Shown: positions 1 through 17,299, counted from the first letter of the stretch. The stretch is 64,000 nt of DNA from Styela clava (GCF_964204865.1 NC_135252.1:22217383-22281382), one strand, 5' to 3'. Notes: generated from the letters alone by a model not told the origin. Numbers and translations are program-made.

Positions 1-65
1 AATTTATTTGATGTAAGTCAACTTAATTACTCAACGTAATAAATATATATTTCACTTTATTGCAG

Positions 66-3000
66 AAATAACAAAATTCCAAAATAAGCAAAATGAGGTT
101 ACGAATAAAAAGCGTGAAGAAATTCAAAAAGGTAAGAAGAGATTCTTAAGAAATCACATATTTGGACGTTCCATTTTCCTTTGCTATAATGATAATAATA
201 ATAAATAAGCCTTGTCTAATCAGTGGGCTTCACTTATTGATGGTTATTGATACAGTTTTACATGGCATGCTTACTAGGTATTTATTTATACTCTGTACTC
301 AGAGATTACCGATATTCGCGATACCAACGTAAATCAAGTAAACATTTTGAAGAAAGAACACGAAGATATTAAAAAAGGTAACTGAATCATAATTAAGTTA
401 TTTTTAATATTCTTAAAATTGATTGCAACAGTAAAATTGTAGAGCTATTACGCACGCACTTGTCTGGAACGCTTAATGAAAGGCGCCTTTGTTGATAACA
501 ATTTCTTAGAAGATACTTCTTCATACTATTCAGCGTCCTGTTGGCCAACCGTAGACTACGTATTAACTAGCAACATCGATAAAATGTGTAATTTAAGATT
601 TTTAGCATATCCATTGCAAGTATCGATTCATATTATTTAGTGATGATTATTATGTGTAGGAATCATCTTTCTTCATATGGAATAATGATAAATTGCATAT
701 ATTTTATGGTAATATTGTTTAGTTACATAGAGCTCAATATTGAATTTATTTAAAGAGCTGAAATTCGTCCGCGAAGCGAGCAACAAAAAAATTGAAAGCA
801 TGGAAAAAGAAAAAATGGAAATGGGGGAAGGTAACAATAATTATATATTAGTTGGAGAGCTCAACGCCGCTCTTAATACTTGAAAAGTAATATAAAAAAT
901 AGCATAAAAAGATCCCTGGAAGTATGTCTCTTGTCCTTCTGAAATAGCATAAGCCTGGGATCTATTATAGTTTCTAAAACCAATGCAACGCAGAAAAAAG
1001 TTATTTCAATGTAGAGGGATACGGGAACTTTTAGCAATAACTGTCAGGGACATTGTCAACAATAATGCCAATGGCAACAAATTGTTTTAAACAATGAATG
1101 GTCCAGTGACAATTACGTAAATATTCTGCAAATGTCAGTTATTTGGCCCTTGCGAGGCAAAATTGATTTACAGAAAGCAAAACATCGGTTTTGATTAATA
1201 AAAAAGTTTTTATAAAACTAAGCGGTAAAAATACAGCATGACGGTAATTTATAGAAAGATGTGAACCAAAATTTTTAGGTTCATATAGTACTTTTTAACA
1301 ATGAAATTTGCCTCAAATTGGTCGGTGATATCGATATTTTTATACAGGCGATGATGTCACAAACTGGTTTCACAAATGCTTAACTTGGCAGAGCGGCCAT
1401 CATAATTTGCAGGAAGAAATGGTGTAAAATAAAATAGGAGCATTGTAAAAATTGTACACATTTTCGTAATTTAGTATAGTCAATTGTCGAGTAAGCTATA
1501 AAAAGTTTTCGTTCCTAGTAACCTAAAATCGACGCTAAACTGCGGCTAAATAAATAGAATATTTCGAAACACATTTATGACATGCCGCCTACACAAATTA
1601 TTTGTAATGTTATCATCAGAAACATACTTTAATTTTTGACAGCTAGTTTTGTGTATAGATTAGGATCAAATTTTAAAGACTACTATTTGATACATATTTT
1701 TCGTTTCATTCACGGACATTGGACTTTCATATGGGACGATATTCTGCAAGTTTTACTTATTCTTTTTTAGAAATACGTGATCTCCGGAATGAAACGGAAC
1801 AGTACATTGGAACAATTCAAACGATGAAGTCCTATTTGGATGATGGTAATTAGCAACCTTTGTTTATTGAACGTTATCAATTTCAAGTGTTATTATTGCT
1901 TATTTGTTTCTGTTACAATCTTTGCATCCCAAAATATTTTTTTTATTATATAACAACACTCCATTATTGTCCTTATGATATGGTCGATCAAGAGATCATT
2001 GAATGACAGATGTTTATGTAGTTGTGACTGACTATTTGTAACAAGTTTTTTTTGCCTTTGTTTGTGCAAACCAATTTGGGCATAAACTTTATTTTTGTTT
2101 TGATATAGTAATAGGTGTAACCATATTTGACAATAGATATTATTATTATAACTTAAATTTTTCGTCTCTAGTGAAACAAAAGCTCTATGGATTCGAAGAA
2201 AAAGTCAAAGAAGCAAATGATAAATTATCCAGATTCTCACATAAAGATTTTAACGGGCAAATAAAATCTGCAACCCCCACGACCACAACAACGACATCCC
2301 AGTCTACTACTACTGTTCAAACTACCACAGCGAATATGCCCAAACCTACTTCTGTTTCGGAATCGACGGATGATTTAGGTAATAATACGATGCAAATGAA
2401 TGTTTTTCACGACGTTTGCTCATAACAAGAGTATTAACAAGCATCAAATGCAAGCAAACGAAATATAAATACTTTGTAAAAAAGGTTTCTTTCAGTTTTG
2501 CTTTTGTTCACTCAATTTATTACACACTGAGATAGTTAGATGTGAGATTTCATCTCAAGTTAGATGTGAGATTTCATCTCAAGAGTTTTAAATGCAGATG
2601 GCAATATAATCAAGTTTCACATTTAATCACTAGCTTGGCAATCGAGTCAAAAAACATTAATTATCAAACACATTTCAAACGGCGCCATTCTGAAATTTTA
2701 CTTTGTTGCAAACTTTCTTGATTAGTCGAAACATTTACCGGTACTCCTGAAGTATGCGCACCAAGATGTCGCATAACCTGAACCCTAACCTGGTACACAA
2801 CCTGAGTTCAGGTTGTGCGCCATCTTGAGCGCATACTTCGGGAGGTCCCATTTACCTCTATGTTGTATTCACGCTTCGACTGTGCCACCGTACTTGTTTC
2901 GAGTGCGTGTCACATGTACCGCCCATTGTGCAATGAAAATAAAAATGTGTGGGTGTTGCAGTGGAAATTTACAAATTTCCACAGCTAAAATGAAGAATTT

Positions 3001-4146
3001 ATAAATCAATTTTGTTACAATTAGATGTTAAAATTAGATATTTGTTTCAATGATATCATATTAAACAATATCAAAACGTTATTTTAGTTAGTTGGATATT
3101 TGTTTTTAGTTAAGTGGCTTCAATTACCTGTGTTTCAGCAATCTATAAAGTTACAACCACGTTATCACTAAAAATTTTTGTGAAATTAATTCATCCTTTC
3201 CTCTCGAAACTGTTAAACGGTAATACAATTATGAACTGAACACTGAATTACCTATATGTATATGAGATACTTGTTTTTCAAAAACACAAAAACGTTTTTT
3301 CAGAAGAAAACTTTGTTGGCTACCTCAGCAATATTTAAAATAGTGTAACAAATTGAAAATGCCAGAGAATGAAAACATCTCTATTTCAAACTCTACTAAA
3401 ATACTGTTTTATTTAAATAATATATCATTCCAGATACTTGTCAAATGCTCATTGATGATGTTTGCTATTGGAGTGAAGTCCATCCTATATGGGACACGGA
3501 TTATAAAAAGGCTGTGTCTATCTGTACATCACATAGCTCAGTAATTGCTGATGTTCCTAATGCGGAAAGTTATCAGAAAATATCAGATTACCTACGTAAA
3601 GTTATTCCAATTGGATGGAATTATATTCAAATATGGACAGCAAAAGAAATAAATCCACCTGTAAGTTATTGATGGCTGAACTATATTTTTTACTTATCTC
3701 TAAATAAGCTCTATTGACGATAAATGTAAATGAACTCTACACTATACTAACTATACTTAGAATCTCTTTTTAGGTTTTAACTTAATGATATTTAATTTAA
3801 TCTTCTGTGAGTTAGATGACGTTAAATACAACAACATAATATCATTGGATTTTATTTAATTGGTATGTTAAATTTTGCAAAATACAAAAGCAAAATACCA
3901 AATATCAACACGGATATATAGTTATATCAAGCAACTTTTTTTTTCTATTTTTAGACCGGTAAGATAGAACCTGAAGATTCCTTCACAAAATGGTATCAGC
4001 ATTTTCCCAAAAAAGGGAGACCGTACGCAGAATATACCAACATCTACCTCATTATTAAACGCGACGTAAAAGACCCAAATCACGGAATGGCAAACTATCC
4101 CCCAACATTCTCCAGAAATGGAGTTTTATGTCGAAGGGAAAATTAG
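66..4146 (+). CDS. C-type lectin-like protein with coiled-coil neck (3' part of gene, 5' end off window)
   Basis: Seven exons are supported: 66-131, 303-377, 756-830, 1771-1845, 2172-2378, 3434-3660 and 3955-4146 (stop TAG 4144-4146). The first six end at GT donors and all follow AG acceptors. All joints are phase 1 except the last intron (phase 0), and the frame stays open throughout. The first four exons encode 22-25 residue charged, Glu/Lys-rich helical segments that each begin with a split Glu codon; together they look like a coiled-coil oligomerisation neck. Exon 2172-2378 adds one more helix and a Thr-rich, probably O-glycosylated linker. The last two exons encode a C-type lectin-like fold: it starts DTCQM and has a VCYW motif, a Cys after the first helix, GWNYIQIW in the WIGL position, and a final Cys-Arg-Arg. 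The canonical EPN/QPD and WND calcium and sugar motifs are not evident, so carbohydrate binding is doubtful. The missing 5' end could encode a signal peptide, collagen or a membrane anchor. Confidence 0.85.
2535..2582. repeat. 24-bp tandem duplication with internal hairpin
   Basis: Two exact copies of a 24-base unit (2535-2558, 2559-2582) lie in the intron before the lectin domain. Each contains GAGAT-TTC-ATCTC, a five-base stem with a three-base loop. Confidence 0.8.
2740..2849. mobile_element. Short inverted-repeat element (ACCTGAACC family)
   Basis: The left arm has CCTGAAGTATGCGCACCAAG and then AACCTGAACCC. The right arm is its imperfect reverse complement (GGTTGTGCGCCATCTTG, then GCATACTTCGGGAGG). 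The 110-bp unit could fold back almost completely. Relatives occur at 8630-8838, 45781-46287 and 48431-48536. It looks like a non-autonomous, MITE-like element in an intron of the lectin gene; no coding capacity. Confidence 0.65.
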
Positions 4147-4218
4147 AGATGTAATAGCGCAAGCCTGACAATTTGTTCAATCATTTAAGCCGATGTGTTG
4201 GAGGTGTTGCCTTCGAAT

Positions 4219-4260
4219 AATAAAGAGTTACTTCGACAATAATGTAAATGTGTAAATAAA
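4219..4260 (+). promoter_or_regulatory. Polyadenylation signals of the lectin gene
   Basis: Two AATAAA hexamers, at 4219-4224 and 4255-4260, lie 73 and 109 bases after the lectin stop codon and fit as alternative polyadenylation signals. Seen directly; usage is inferred. Confidence 0.55.
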
Positions 4261-5640
4261 GTGACTCTCAGAAGAACTGCGGTATAATTTTCATCTTTGG
4301 TTTTCTGCTGGCACTCTGCTGTTGTGTCTAAAAAACTGCTAATTTATTTTTTAAATAAAAGAAAAGATTACAATAGAATTGTAATACGGACGAATTCTTA
4401 GGATTTGGCAGAGACAATAATTTACAATGTGGTCGCTCTATTTTAGACTCGAGTTCAAAAATCTTTGTTGCAATTCATAATTGAATGTTAAAACTGATTT
4501 TGAAAAATCAAAAAATTGAATCACATTACTGAAAACTTTATTTGTACCACAGAAAATTTATGAATGAATTTACATTGCATAAAATAAGTGGTGGGAAATT
4601 TCCTGTAATGGTGTACATAAAATCTATTTTATATTTTTTTTATATTTGAAACGAAGACAAATACACTTTTCTGGATCAATGGTTACCACGTTTCAAGATA
4701 ATTTTTACTGAATAATTTAGATTAACTTATCGGGAATCATATTTGGAATCTTAAACAGATGAGTATTTATAATAATAATAAATTGGAGATTTTTTTTTTT
4801 TGTAAATTGTTCTATCCAGGCATGTCATTCAAGCATATAATAGACGTTTCGTTGACGGTTTACTCCGTTAGAATTCCTTCTATGCTTTAAAATGAAAAAC
4901 GTTTTGTTGTTTATTTTGAGAGTGTTTGTAGTAAATTGGAGCTTGTGATCAAGTGTATACTCTCATAAGCACAATTTTGTTTCAAAATATTTGAGTAAAC
5001 GCCCAAAGAAGGTAATCGTTGTTAATTTCTGGCTAGGGCATCGCGGAATTTACATAACTGTTTTTTTTTTGTTACCGCAGCTGAAATGAATCTTATCTGA
5101 CGACAAAATGAGAAATGAGGTATTCGATTTATACCTACATTTACTACACATAAGTAATTTTAATTGGCATTGGAACGTTTTAATTGGCATTAAAAAGAAT
5201 AATATCGAGTTTATGTTAACAACCGGAAATATGTCCGAGTGAAGATAGCATCAGAACAACTGCCAAAATTTCAAGTTTTGCGTCAACATTACGTTATTGC
5301 CGATTAAGTAGTATTAAACAAATAAACAAACGAGAATATCGGTTGGAAACCGAAGACTTATCGATCCATAGTTACGGGATCCCCCAAAACAGAAACTGCA
5401 GTTTCGATTCATCCGCTCTTGTAACTTGCGCACTGCGCATCGCACACACACACTCAAATTTCAAAATTCTCTCGCTTTACAAAAATCTGGATCACTATAT
5501 CAATAATTGATTGATAACTCGCTAATTATACGACATAAATCGCCCAAAATCAATAGTCTTCTGGTCCGAGATAAGATGAATGCACATGCAAAATCTGGAG
5601 CAGATTCAATCTCGCTTTCGTGAGATATCGCGTGCATCTA
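4261..5640. other. Intergenic, no gene seen
   Basis: AT-rich sequence between the lectin gene and the tetranucleotide array. I see no exon with splice sites, RNA gene or repeat of note apart from a short CA run near 5449. Confidence 0.6.
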
Positions 5641-9312
<3,672 letters not shown>

Positions 9313-9320
9313 GTCTACTA

Positions 9321-9982
9321 CAGGGTTTCTTAAACTGGGGCCAGCGGACCCCTGGAGGCTCGTGATGACTGTACAGGGGGTCTGCAACGATATGAAAATT
9401 AGTCTGGAACGTATACATTTCACCGTATATATACACTGTCACATAAACATTCGTAAACGAGAAAAAGTCAAAAATTCATGCGATCGCAAATCGGTATTGC
9501 TACGAAACTTCAACAATGGTGGTGAAAAAGATGTTGTAGAATGATTCTTGTTTTTAGCGTCGAAGTCAACAGGCTACATCGTCGGTATAATTGATTGTAT
9601 GGGTTACTGAGTTATCACCAGTCGATAGCTTGTACGACTTTGCTAAGGTCATTTGAGCCTGTTACCGTTGCTGTAAGGAAGGGGCATGAAACGAAATTTA
9701 GTTAATTGTGTGACACTGTAGTAATATACACAATTTAATTAGGTCTATGTGTTCAACTAGTACCAACAGTCCGGGTATCGGGTATCAAATAAATTCCAGT
9801 ATTATAACTTCAATATGTTCAATACTTCAATATTAGACTATCATGAGTTTAATTTTGTAAAAGGAAACATTATCCTTTCTCGTTGGTTAAGCACAGAAAT
9901 TGATAAGGCATAGGATGGGGGTCCGTCAAAAATAAAATTCACAAACAGGGGTCCCGCGGCCCAAAAAGTTTTGGAAACTCTG
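9321..9982. mobile_element. Non-autonomous hAT-type transposon with target-site duplication
   Basis: The ends are imperfect inverted repeats: CAGGGTTTCTTAAAC at the left, and the reverse complement of the right end gives CAGAGTTTCCAAAAC. They are followed inwards by GC-rich blocks (GCCAGCGGACCCC and GGGTCCCGCGGCCC). Flanking 8-mers GTCTACTA (9313-9320) and ATCTACTA (9983-9990) match at 7 of 8 positions, the duplication size expected for hAT insertion. The open frame inside is short and unlike a transposase. Confidence 0.8.
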
Positions 9983-10370
9983 ATCTACTAGAAAGACTGT
10001 TACCATGGTAATTAGTCTGTAATGATTTAATGGAATTGGGCTAATATTCGTAATTGCAACTATCGCAAGCATTAAAAGCAAACCCTTATTCTTTCCTCGC
10101 TTCGACGGATATGCATAAATTGAATAACTTGAAAAAATGTACAAACGTGCTGGCGAAGTTTCAAGTATGATTGAATAAATAAATTGTACACAATACTAAT
10201 TTTAGAAAGTATAACACCAGCAAGAATTCAGCTATTAAGAGTATTTAAATATTTTATATTTGAGAAATTTAACGTGCTTGAACTATTCTATAATTTATTG
10301 TGTGCATCCCAAAATCAGAGTTTATTCCGATGTACTTTATATTTTAATGGAATTTTCTCTAATACCCAGA

Positions 10371-13300
10371 ATGCCGTGGAATGTCTTGAAGATGGTGATG
10401 TTAAGTTGGGTTTGCTATGGTAAGTTATTTTATGTTAAATTAGGCGATAGTTTGCAATAGAATAAATTTGTTATCCATAAAAACATGACTGGAATAAAAG
10501 AGTTAAATGCACTGTCTCTAATGTACCGGAGTCTAAAGCCTGTTTTATATTTATAATAGTTGTCAAAGGAGAATGCCGCACAAGAGCATCATCCATGGCT
10601 ACGTTGGAGACGACATCTGGAACATTGACAAATTATAGTTAAGTATAGATTTGACAATATATTAGTAATTTGTGAAGTAACCTTGTCTACTTTCTATTTC
10701 GGATACGTATTTTAAATTTGTTATTTTGTGGATAGAGATTATGTTATTTTCTTTTGAAACCCCAAACAATTTGACAAAGGGACTTGATAGATAGTAAGGA
10801 TAGAATTTTTTAGAACGATTCATAGAAGTGTTGGTCAAAAAAATTGTATACTCCAACTAACACAAAAAAATATTGCAAAAATGTTAAACTTTTTTACTTT
10901 GCTATTAATGAAAATACAAATATATTACTGCAATATTGCAGACAACAAGAACACTGGAACGTGCTCATCATCAAATTGGAACTTGAAATCACCTACAGAA
11001 CAGAATGTTATACTGCAGATCGATGTGAAATATCTTTCTCTATATCGGGCGAAATCATGTGGTAGCGAAAACGGAGGATATCTGAAACTACCGGGAGGTA
11101 ATCGGTATTGTTGATTTAATGTATTAATCAGTTAAAAGTTCAAATATTTGCAACTTTTGTGATTGAATTTCTACGACCAATAACAAGAATTGGGCATAAT
11201 GAACTTTAAGCTATAAGACTTTTGGACTTTAAGTTTCAAAAAAATCATTCACAGTCTAAACGTAGTCAAGTGTTTATAAACTTCATGAACTTTCACTGTT
11301 AAAAGTAGTACAAAACGTATATATATCAAATTCATTTTTATACATGTTTATAACTCGATCATATAAATCTAGGTGTCCTAATCCTAGAAATATATGTTTC
11401 TAATCTAAATAAAAGTTTATTTTGGGAGCTTGAAATTTTGGTATTTTTCAATAATAGAGTTCCAAAAAAGCGCATTGAAATTAGTATGAGTACAAATCAC
11501 CTCCAAAATTTAAGAATTATACATAGGATTGTGGAGCTGAAATATTTTTTTTCGGACACACAATTTGAAAGGAAAACTTATTGAGTCTTTATTTTTTGTT
11601 TTATTTTACAGAAAGATATATTTGTAAAATCATACGCACAAGATCTCCACAATGTTTTATCTTCACTAAAGACCCAGTACCAAGACTTTGTCAAAGGCAA
11701 ATAGAAAAAATGAAAGAATGTGAATATTCTAAGCTTGGACTTTACGGCTGGCCAGGAACCATAACTTATTTTAATGACGGAAGAATCGTAAACAGGGGAA
11801 AAGGATTCGATTTGGAGTACAAATACATAACATGTGAAAGCGGTAATTTATGTATTTTCATGCAAATTCCTAGAAATTCATAATATTGTTTACTTCTTTT
11901 AAGTTTTATATTAAAAAAATAGTGCTCTAAAATAGTTTGGAGTGTTGAAATTGCGCATTTTTGTTTAAAAGCAGCCTCAAGTAACGAAATTAATCCACAG
12001 TAATTTCTGACAATTAGTAAACATAAAAAGCTGACAATATAAACAGACATTTTTCAGATTATATATAAAACAACTCATTTTAATGTTGACTAACTGATCT
12101 GAAATTAAGTTAATGAATAATCGAAAAAAAAAAAATTGGACTGGTTTGATTGACCCATCTCTGCATTCATAATTTGACAAATTCCAGATATTCGCCATAA
12201 TATGTCTTCAGGGAAGCAGCACTATCTACATATTGTATATTAGAATTCCCATCATTGATTTAATTTATTGCATATATCTGGTATATATATATATATGTAT
12301 ATCTTTTTTTCAATCTGAGTTATACTTTCCTTGTGGAAATGTGCCTCACATTTGTTAGACCACAACCCTTGCATGATTATTTAAGTTTGCATATCTTCAA
12401 ATTCGCGTGTTTCAATTTCCACAATATTGCTCGTTCACAGAGCCATTGACAACGTTGCCTCTGATCACTGAAACTACGGATATCGCTCGGAAAAGAACCA
12501 GCTCTACGATCAAATTTTCAACATTGAGAAATACACTCTTCTCAATAGCAGACATTGAAGTCCAAAACACCACTAAATCAATTGTTCCACGTAATGCGAT
12601 TTTAATTCACCAATTCTTTTTTATCGATTCATTTTAACAATTCCATATGTTTTTTCTAATCAACCACACGCAGAAATTTATTACTGTTGAAAGAACTTTT
12701 ACCTCCAAAGTTCGGGTTACAAAACATTTGAGTCCCTGTCATGCCCTTTAAACATTGTCATTCTTTTCCATTTACGGAATGCATTAAATTTTGTTATTTA
12801 CAGAGACAAGTCTTGATATTGGAAGTATTATCGGTATTGCTGCTGGAGTAATTGCATTACTAATATTGATGGCAATATTTGCTACAGCAGTGATTTTCAT
12901 TAGAAGGTAAAAACATTGTAGCTAATTAATGACGTTTGTTTTAGTACTTTTAATTAGGTCCACAATATTAAGAACATATAATAGCGATAAATAAACCTAT
13001 GATTGATTTAAAAAACGATACGTTAATACATAGAAAGATTTTTCAAGTTCTGAACCAGTGGTAGGCAAACATCGGCCCGCGGACCAAATGCAACTAGCGA
13101 GCAAATTTTTTGTGACCCTCGATCAACCTCACTTTTGATGCATAAAAAAACAAAATTACTCATAAATTTATTGGTCGTTGCTTGTAATTGAGGAATAAGA
13201 TTTGCGGATGCGCCCCAGCCTTAAGTTTAATATGACCCGAACGCTACCGAAAAGGTATATATATGGTCCAGTATGACATGAAGTTTGTCGACCACTGTTT

Positions 13301-13819
13301 TTAACATAAGCATTCAAAATTATCGTTAGTTATATATAGTTATATTACATATTCTTTCACTCCGAACATGATTTCTTAACGAGTGGCCACTGCACTTCAA
13401 TTTTTGTTTTATATTGTAAGATTACAATTTCCACCAACGAGAACCTCAACAACCAGCTTTCAAACTTTATCATGTATTTTTTTTTTTAATTTAGAAAAAA
13501 TGGCGGTAAATCAAATACTGAATACGATAGCAACACCGTAATTGGTTTAAACAGATCTTTGAACGAACCTTCTATGAAGTCCACAACTGATCCGTACTAC
13601 ATCGGTGCTCCAGCTTCGATGCCATCAGTAAATCCGATCCGTGAAAAACACGCCTATGAAGGAATCATTATGGAAAACGGTAGAGAATACGAGTCTATAA
13701 AAGTTAGAGGAAACACATATCTGAAACCGATCAAAAAAATATTTGTAACTGAATCCGGTGACTACGAAGTACCAATTCATACACGAGTGGAAGAAAACGG
13801 TTATATAGATTTCAGATAA
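10371..13819 (+). CDS. Receptor A: type I membrane protein with divergent CUB-like ectodomain and multi-tyrosine tail
   Basis: Seven exons: 10371-10419, 10569-10637, 10942-11097, 11612-11842, 12441-12590, 12804-12906 and 13495-13819; they total 1,083 bases (360 aa). Exon 1 is a signal peptide starting MPWNVLK. Exons 2-3 hold the first half of the CUB-like domain (SGTLTNY, then Cys and NWNLKSP), and exon 4 the Cys-rich second half ending FDLEYKYITCES. Exon 5 is a Thr/Ser stalk. Exon 6 is the membrane segment (IGIAAGVIALLILMAIFATA) ending in Arg-Arg. The 108-residue tail is much longer than in the relatives and carries many tyrosines in SH2-ligand-like settings (YLKP, YEVP, YEGI, YESI). It lacks the NVLY end found in B, D and E. 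Introns are phase 1 outside and phase 2 after the membrane, as in the whole cluster. Ligand unknown; signalling through the tyrosines is inferred. Confidence 0.82.
13056..13297. mobile_element. Small hAT-type MITE in last intron of receptor A
   Basis: The left end is CAGTGGTAGGCAAAC followed by CGGCCCGCGG; the right end reads GTCGACCACTG, the inverse of CAGTGGTCGAC. Flanks TTCTGAAC and TTTTTAAC agree at 6 of 8 positions, a decayed 8-bp duplication. 242 bp, non-coding. Confidence 0.65.
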
Positions 13820-14496
13820 CATTCCTAAGTGTTTCAATTACATTTCTACGTTTTTCTGGGTTTATCCTTAAGGTTCTAGAACATGCAAAATATTTTCATG
13901 AGAGAAATATTATTGGTTGAATATTATTAAGATTATTGGTTACTAACCCATCATTAATGCGCTGAGATATATATGATTAATTTCAGACAGAGATATCGAA
14001 AATTTCAAATTAATTGAATTTAACAAGATTTTTTTTTAATTTTTAATATCCAATACCTGAATTATTTTGACAAAAGCAAAATTGTTTTATCTGAGCTTCC
14101 TCGGGAAAAGTTTTTACATTGCAATCTTTTACTCAGATAAAATAAAGAAATTTATTCAATATAATTAAGTGAACAAAATGAAAAATATTAATTTTGCTAT
14201 TAGGTCATTTCATCACTGTATGCAGAAAGTAAATTTGAATTTTGCCTATACCAGATTTAATATGTTCTAGTTTAGCGGTTGAAGCAGATCTGAATGTTGG
14301 AATGAGTTTTAAAGTACTATTGTTAACAAGAACGGTTATCTTCATTTTTAAACGAACTTTTATTTACCCCCTTCAATGCTATTGCAACCAAATAAGTAGC
14401 AGGATGTACAACCAGAAAATATCGTGTAATATAATTTACGTATGAGTAACAAGAAACCTGTGTTAGTATTTTTGCCTTTTTATACAGAGCGTACTT

Positions 14497-14780
14497 CAGT
14501 GGTTTTAACCTCTTGGGTGTAGCAGAAGTATAACATATTAAACTCTTGGAGAAGCCGTTTTCAATTAATCCTATGTATATTTAATTATATGGTTGTATTT
14601 TTTATCAAACACAATTTGATGCGGAGAACCTGAATGTATTTTATGGAATTCTTTCGAACACTCACCTATTATATGATTATCCTTACTCGCGCATGCGTGT
14701 ATATGAGTGTATCGCAAGCTTTGAAGAAATGTGTAGACGAAATCCTACGGTTATGCCAAACCCATGATTGAAAACCACTG
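14497..14780. mobile_element. hAT-type MITE
   Basis: The left end CAGTGGTTTTAACC is mirrored by GATTGAAAACCACTG at the right. 284 bp, no coding capacity. I could not find a convincing 8-bp flanking duplication. Confidence 0.5.
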
Positions 14781-16241
14781 CTGAATATAACATTTACAGA
14801 GGCATTCTATAGAAGTCTGTCTAAATTATGTTTTTTTTTATTGCTGGGAGATTTCATGGGGGGATTTGACTTTGATGACCGTATGGTCGTATCGCTCCCC
14901 CAGTCTATACTGAAAAACGTTTCGTATGTTGTTTTATATTTTTAATATTGTTGCAATGCTCGTTGTTTTCTGGTTGACGAAATAATAAATCTCTATATAT
15001 ATCTCTCTCTTTTTCCTTTAAGCTACTACACATACTGTAGATTGCATTTAGAGAATCAGTTTACAGCAGTCTGTAATTTTTCAATTAGTGTCAACAATTT
15101 CCTGCAATTCACATTTATTGAGAATTACAATAGCGCTTGAAATTACAGAAGGCGTCCTTGAGGTGTTAGAAATTTATTAGGGAAATTTTACAAAGCTTAC
15201 TGAACAACGCTATGCGCCTTGAATATTATATATCGAACAATGAAATATCTATTTTTTGTTTTATCTATTTATTACTCTCACTATTAACAGCTTATTGATT
15301 CTTATTCCTTGTTTTTCTATTGAAATATAGAAACCCATGTATGCATTCGAATACCTTTTATTTACATAATGGCAATTATATTACTATCTTACTATTATAT
15401 TGAAAAAAAAAAAAAGAATAATTCAGAACAATTACGAAAGTAGCGGAATTAGTAATGTCATTCATTGCATTATTAATGCTATTTATAATCGATTTTTTTT
15501 AATTAAGATAAAATGACGGTTTCTGTAATTCCAAAAAAAAATCCGGAACCAAGCATAACCTAATTAAAATAACATTCAAAGCATGATTAGCAGATTAGTT
15601 GACTTCACAATGATACCCAATATATAGAGAAATACTCATCAATACTATCTGCTTTAAATGGATAATTTCCGTATGAAAGTGTTACCATTTTACAAATAAC
15701 TTACTAAAAACTAAGAAAACTCCTTACAATATCACAAACATATCAAAGTATTAAAACAATTAAAGCTGAGAAAACACAACACGATATCACAAACATATCT
15801 AAAATAAATATTATAAAGTATCGACAACAACTTCTTATGACGAACTACTGAACCATACTGACGTACATGAGTTGTGAGTAAGACAGGTTTCTGTTGAAAT
15901 GTAAAATTTGTCACAAAACTTATACATGAAATAAGTTTTTAATTTTGTTTATCTACTCCAATTTGAAACATCAAATTTTAGTTACTAACACTCACTATAC
16001 ATCCAACAATCGTGCGCTAAAAACGGGTTTTAATGATTTGTAAATAATATTTCATCTCCAAACGATTCTTTTAAGGGCTGTTGGATTGCACAATACTTAT
16101 TGTATGCATCAGTTGCTTGGTATTACAACTTAGTTGTAATTTGGTTTTCTTTTTTTATTTTAATACCACTTGATAAGAACTTTCTAAAAAGCAAAAGGAT
16201 GTTTCTCGTAAATCCAAAATGACTTCTCGTTCAAGTTAATT

Positions 16242-16663
16242 AAGGGGTGTACAACCTTTATTGCAGAATGACCAGATACAAATAACTGGGGGAAGCCGCG
16301 GCCGCGTCTTCATTTAATTAAGATAGCTTTTCCAGTAGTTGGGCGCACAATTTTTTTTTCATTGATCTTACGGCATTGTTGTTAGGGGTCCTGGCAGAAG
16401 TGGGAGTTAAAACGCGTAAATTTCTATAGAAAACTGCTATTCAATTTTATTGTCACACCGACTTTAAACGAATTCAGTGAGAAAAACGTTTTTTTTAACA
16501 TTGGGTATTTTGCAATATGATTACAATATGAATACGTACCAGATTAACTAAATTGAAAGTCGATTGGCGGACAAACTATTCATAATTGGCACTTCTCCCC
16601 GGGCCGCACAATTTTACCTTTCGGGCCGCATTGGGCACGAGGGTCCAAGGTTGCACACACCTG
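16242..16663. mobile_element. hAT-type MITE with GC-rich subterminal blocks
   Basis: The left end is AGGGGTGTACAACCTTTATT; the right end, read on the other strand, is CAGGTGTGTGCAACCTTGG. Inside each end is a GC-rich block (GCCGCGGCCGCG; CCCCGGGCCGCAC) that stands out from the AT-rich surroundings. Boundaries are approximate, and no clear target-site duplication is visible. Confidence 0.5.
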
Positions 16664-17299
16664 CTCTATTCAAATATTGTTCAATTGTTTTCATAGAAGA
16701 AAATGATTAACAGATAAAAATAGGACTTTACAATGTTCATTTATATTTCATCTAGTAACGTTACCACTTTACAATTAAATTATTCAAAATTGAGAAAATA
16801 CTATAAAAATATCAAAACATATCAAGAATATAAAAATGTTATTTAATAACTTATTATGGCGACTCAGTGATTCACGATGAAATACATTATTTTCATATTA
16901 TGTGCAAGAATGGATTTTGCAAAAAAATAAAATTTTTTGTAACCCTAATGCATTTTTATTTATAGAGGGTTTACAGAGTTTATACAGAGTTTATTTTCAC
17001 CCCATTAAAATGTTTTTCAATTTTTTGTAATTTTAAAATTAAATCATAGTTGTCGGTAAGCACTATCATTGGAAACAACTATTCGAAACGTGTTTCAGTC
17101 AAATGATTATTATATTAGGTATTGGATATGCCATTGCATAAATAATATATGCATAGGTTAAGTTTATTTTTATTTTAGTTATTTGGTTTTCTTTTTTCAC
17201 AAATAGCTGAACGAAACAGTTTTCATGAACCTTCAATCCTCTTTGTCGATATTGAATAATGCAAAAATGACTGTTGGTTTAGTCTTGTACGGTTAAGCG

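Larger units (their letters stand above)
13820..17299. other. Intergenic region between receptors A and B
   Basis: No gene seen. It contains two hAT-type elements (listed separately) and otherwise AT-rich unique sequence with homopolymer runs. Receptors A and B converge on this gap from opposite strands. Confidence 0.6.

Noticed and set aside
3303..3347. Possible extra lectin-gene exon after TTTTTTCAG
   Set aside because: In the required phase it hits a TAA after 11 codons and has no donor; the flanking exons join in frame without it.
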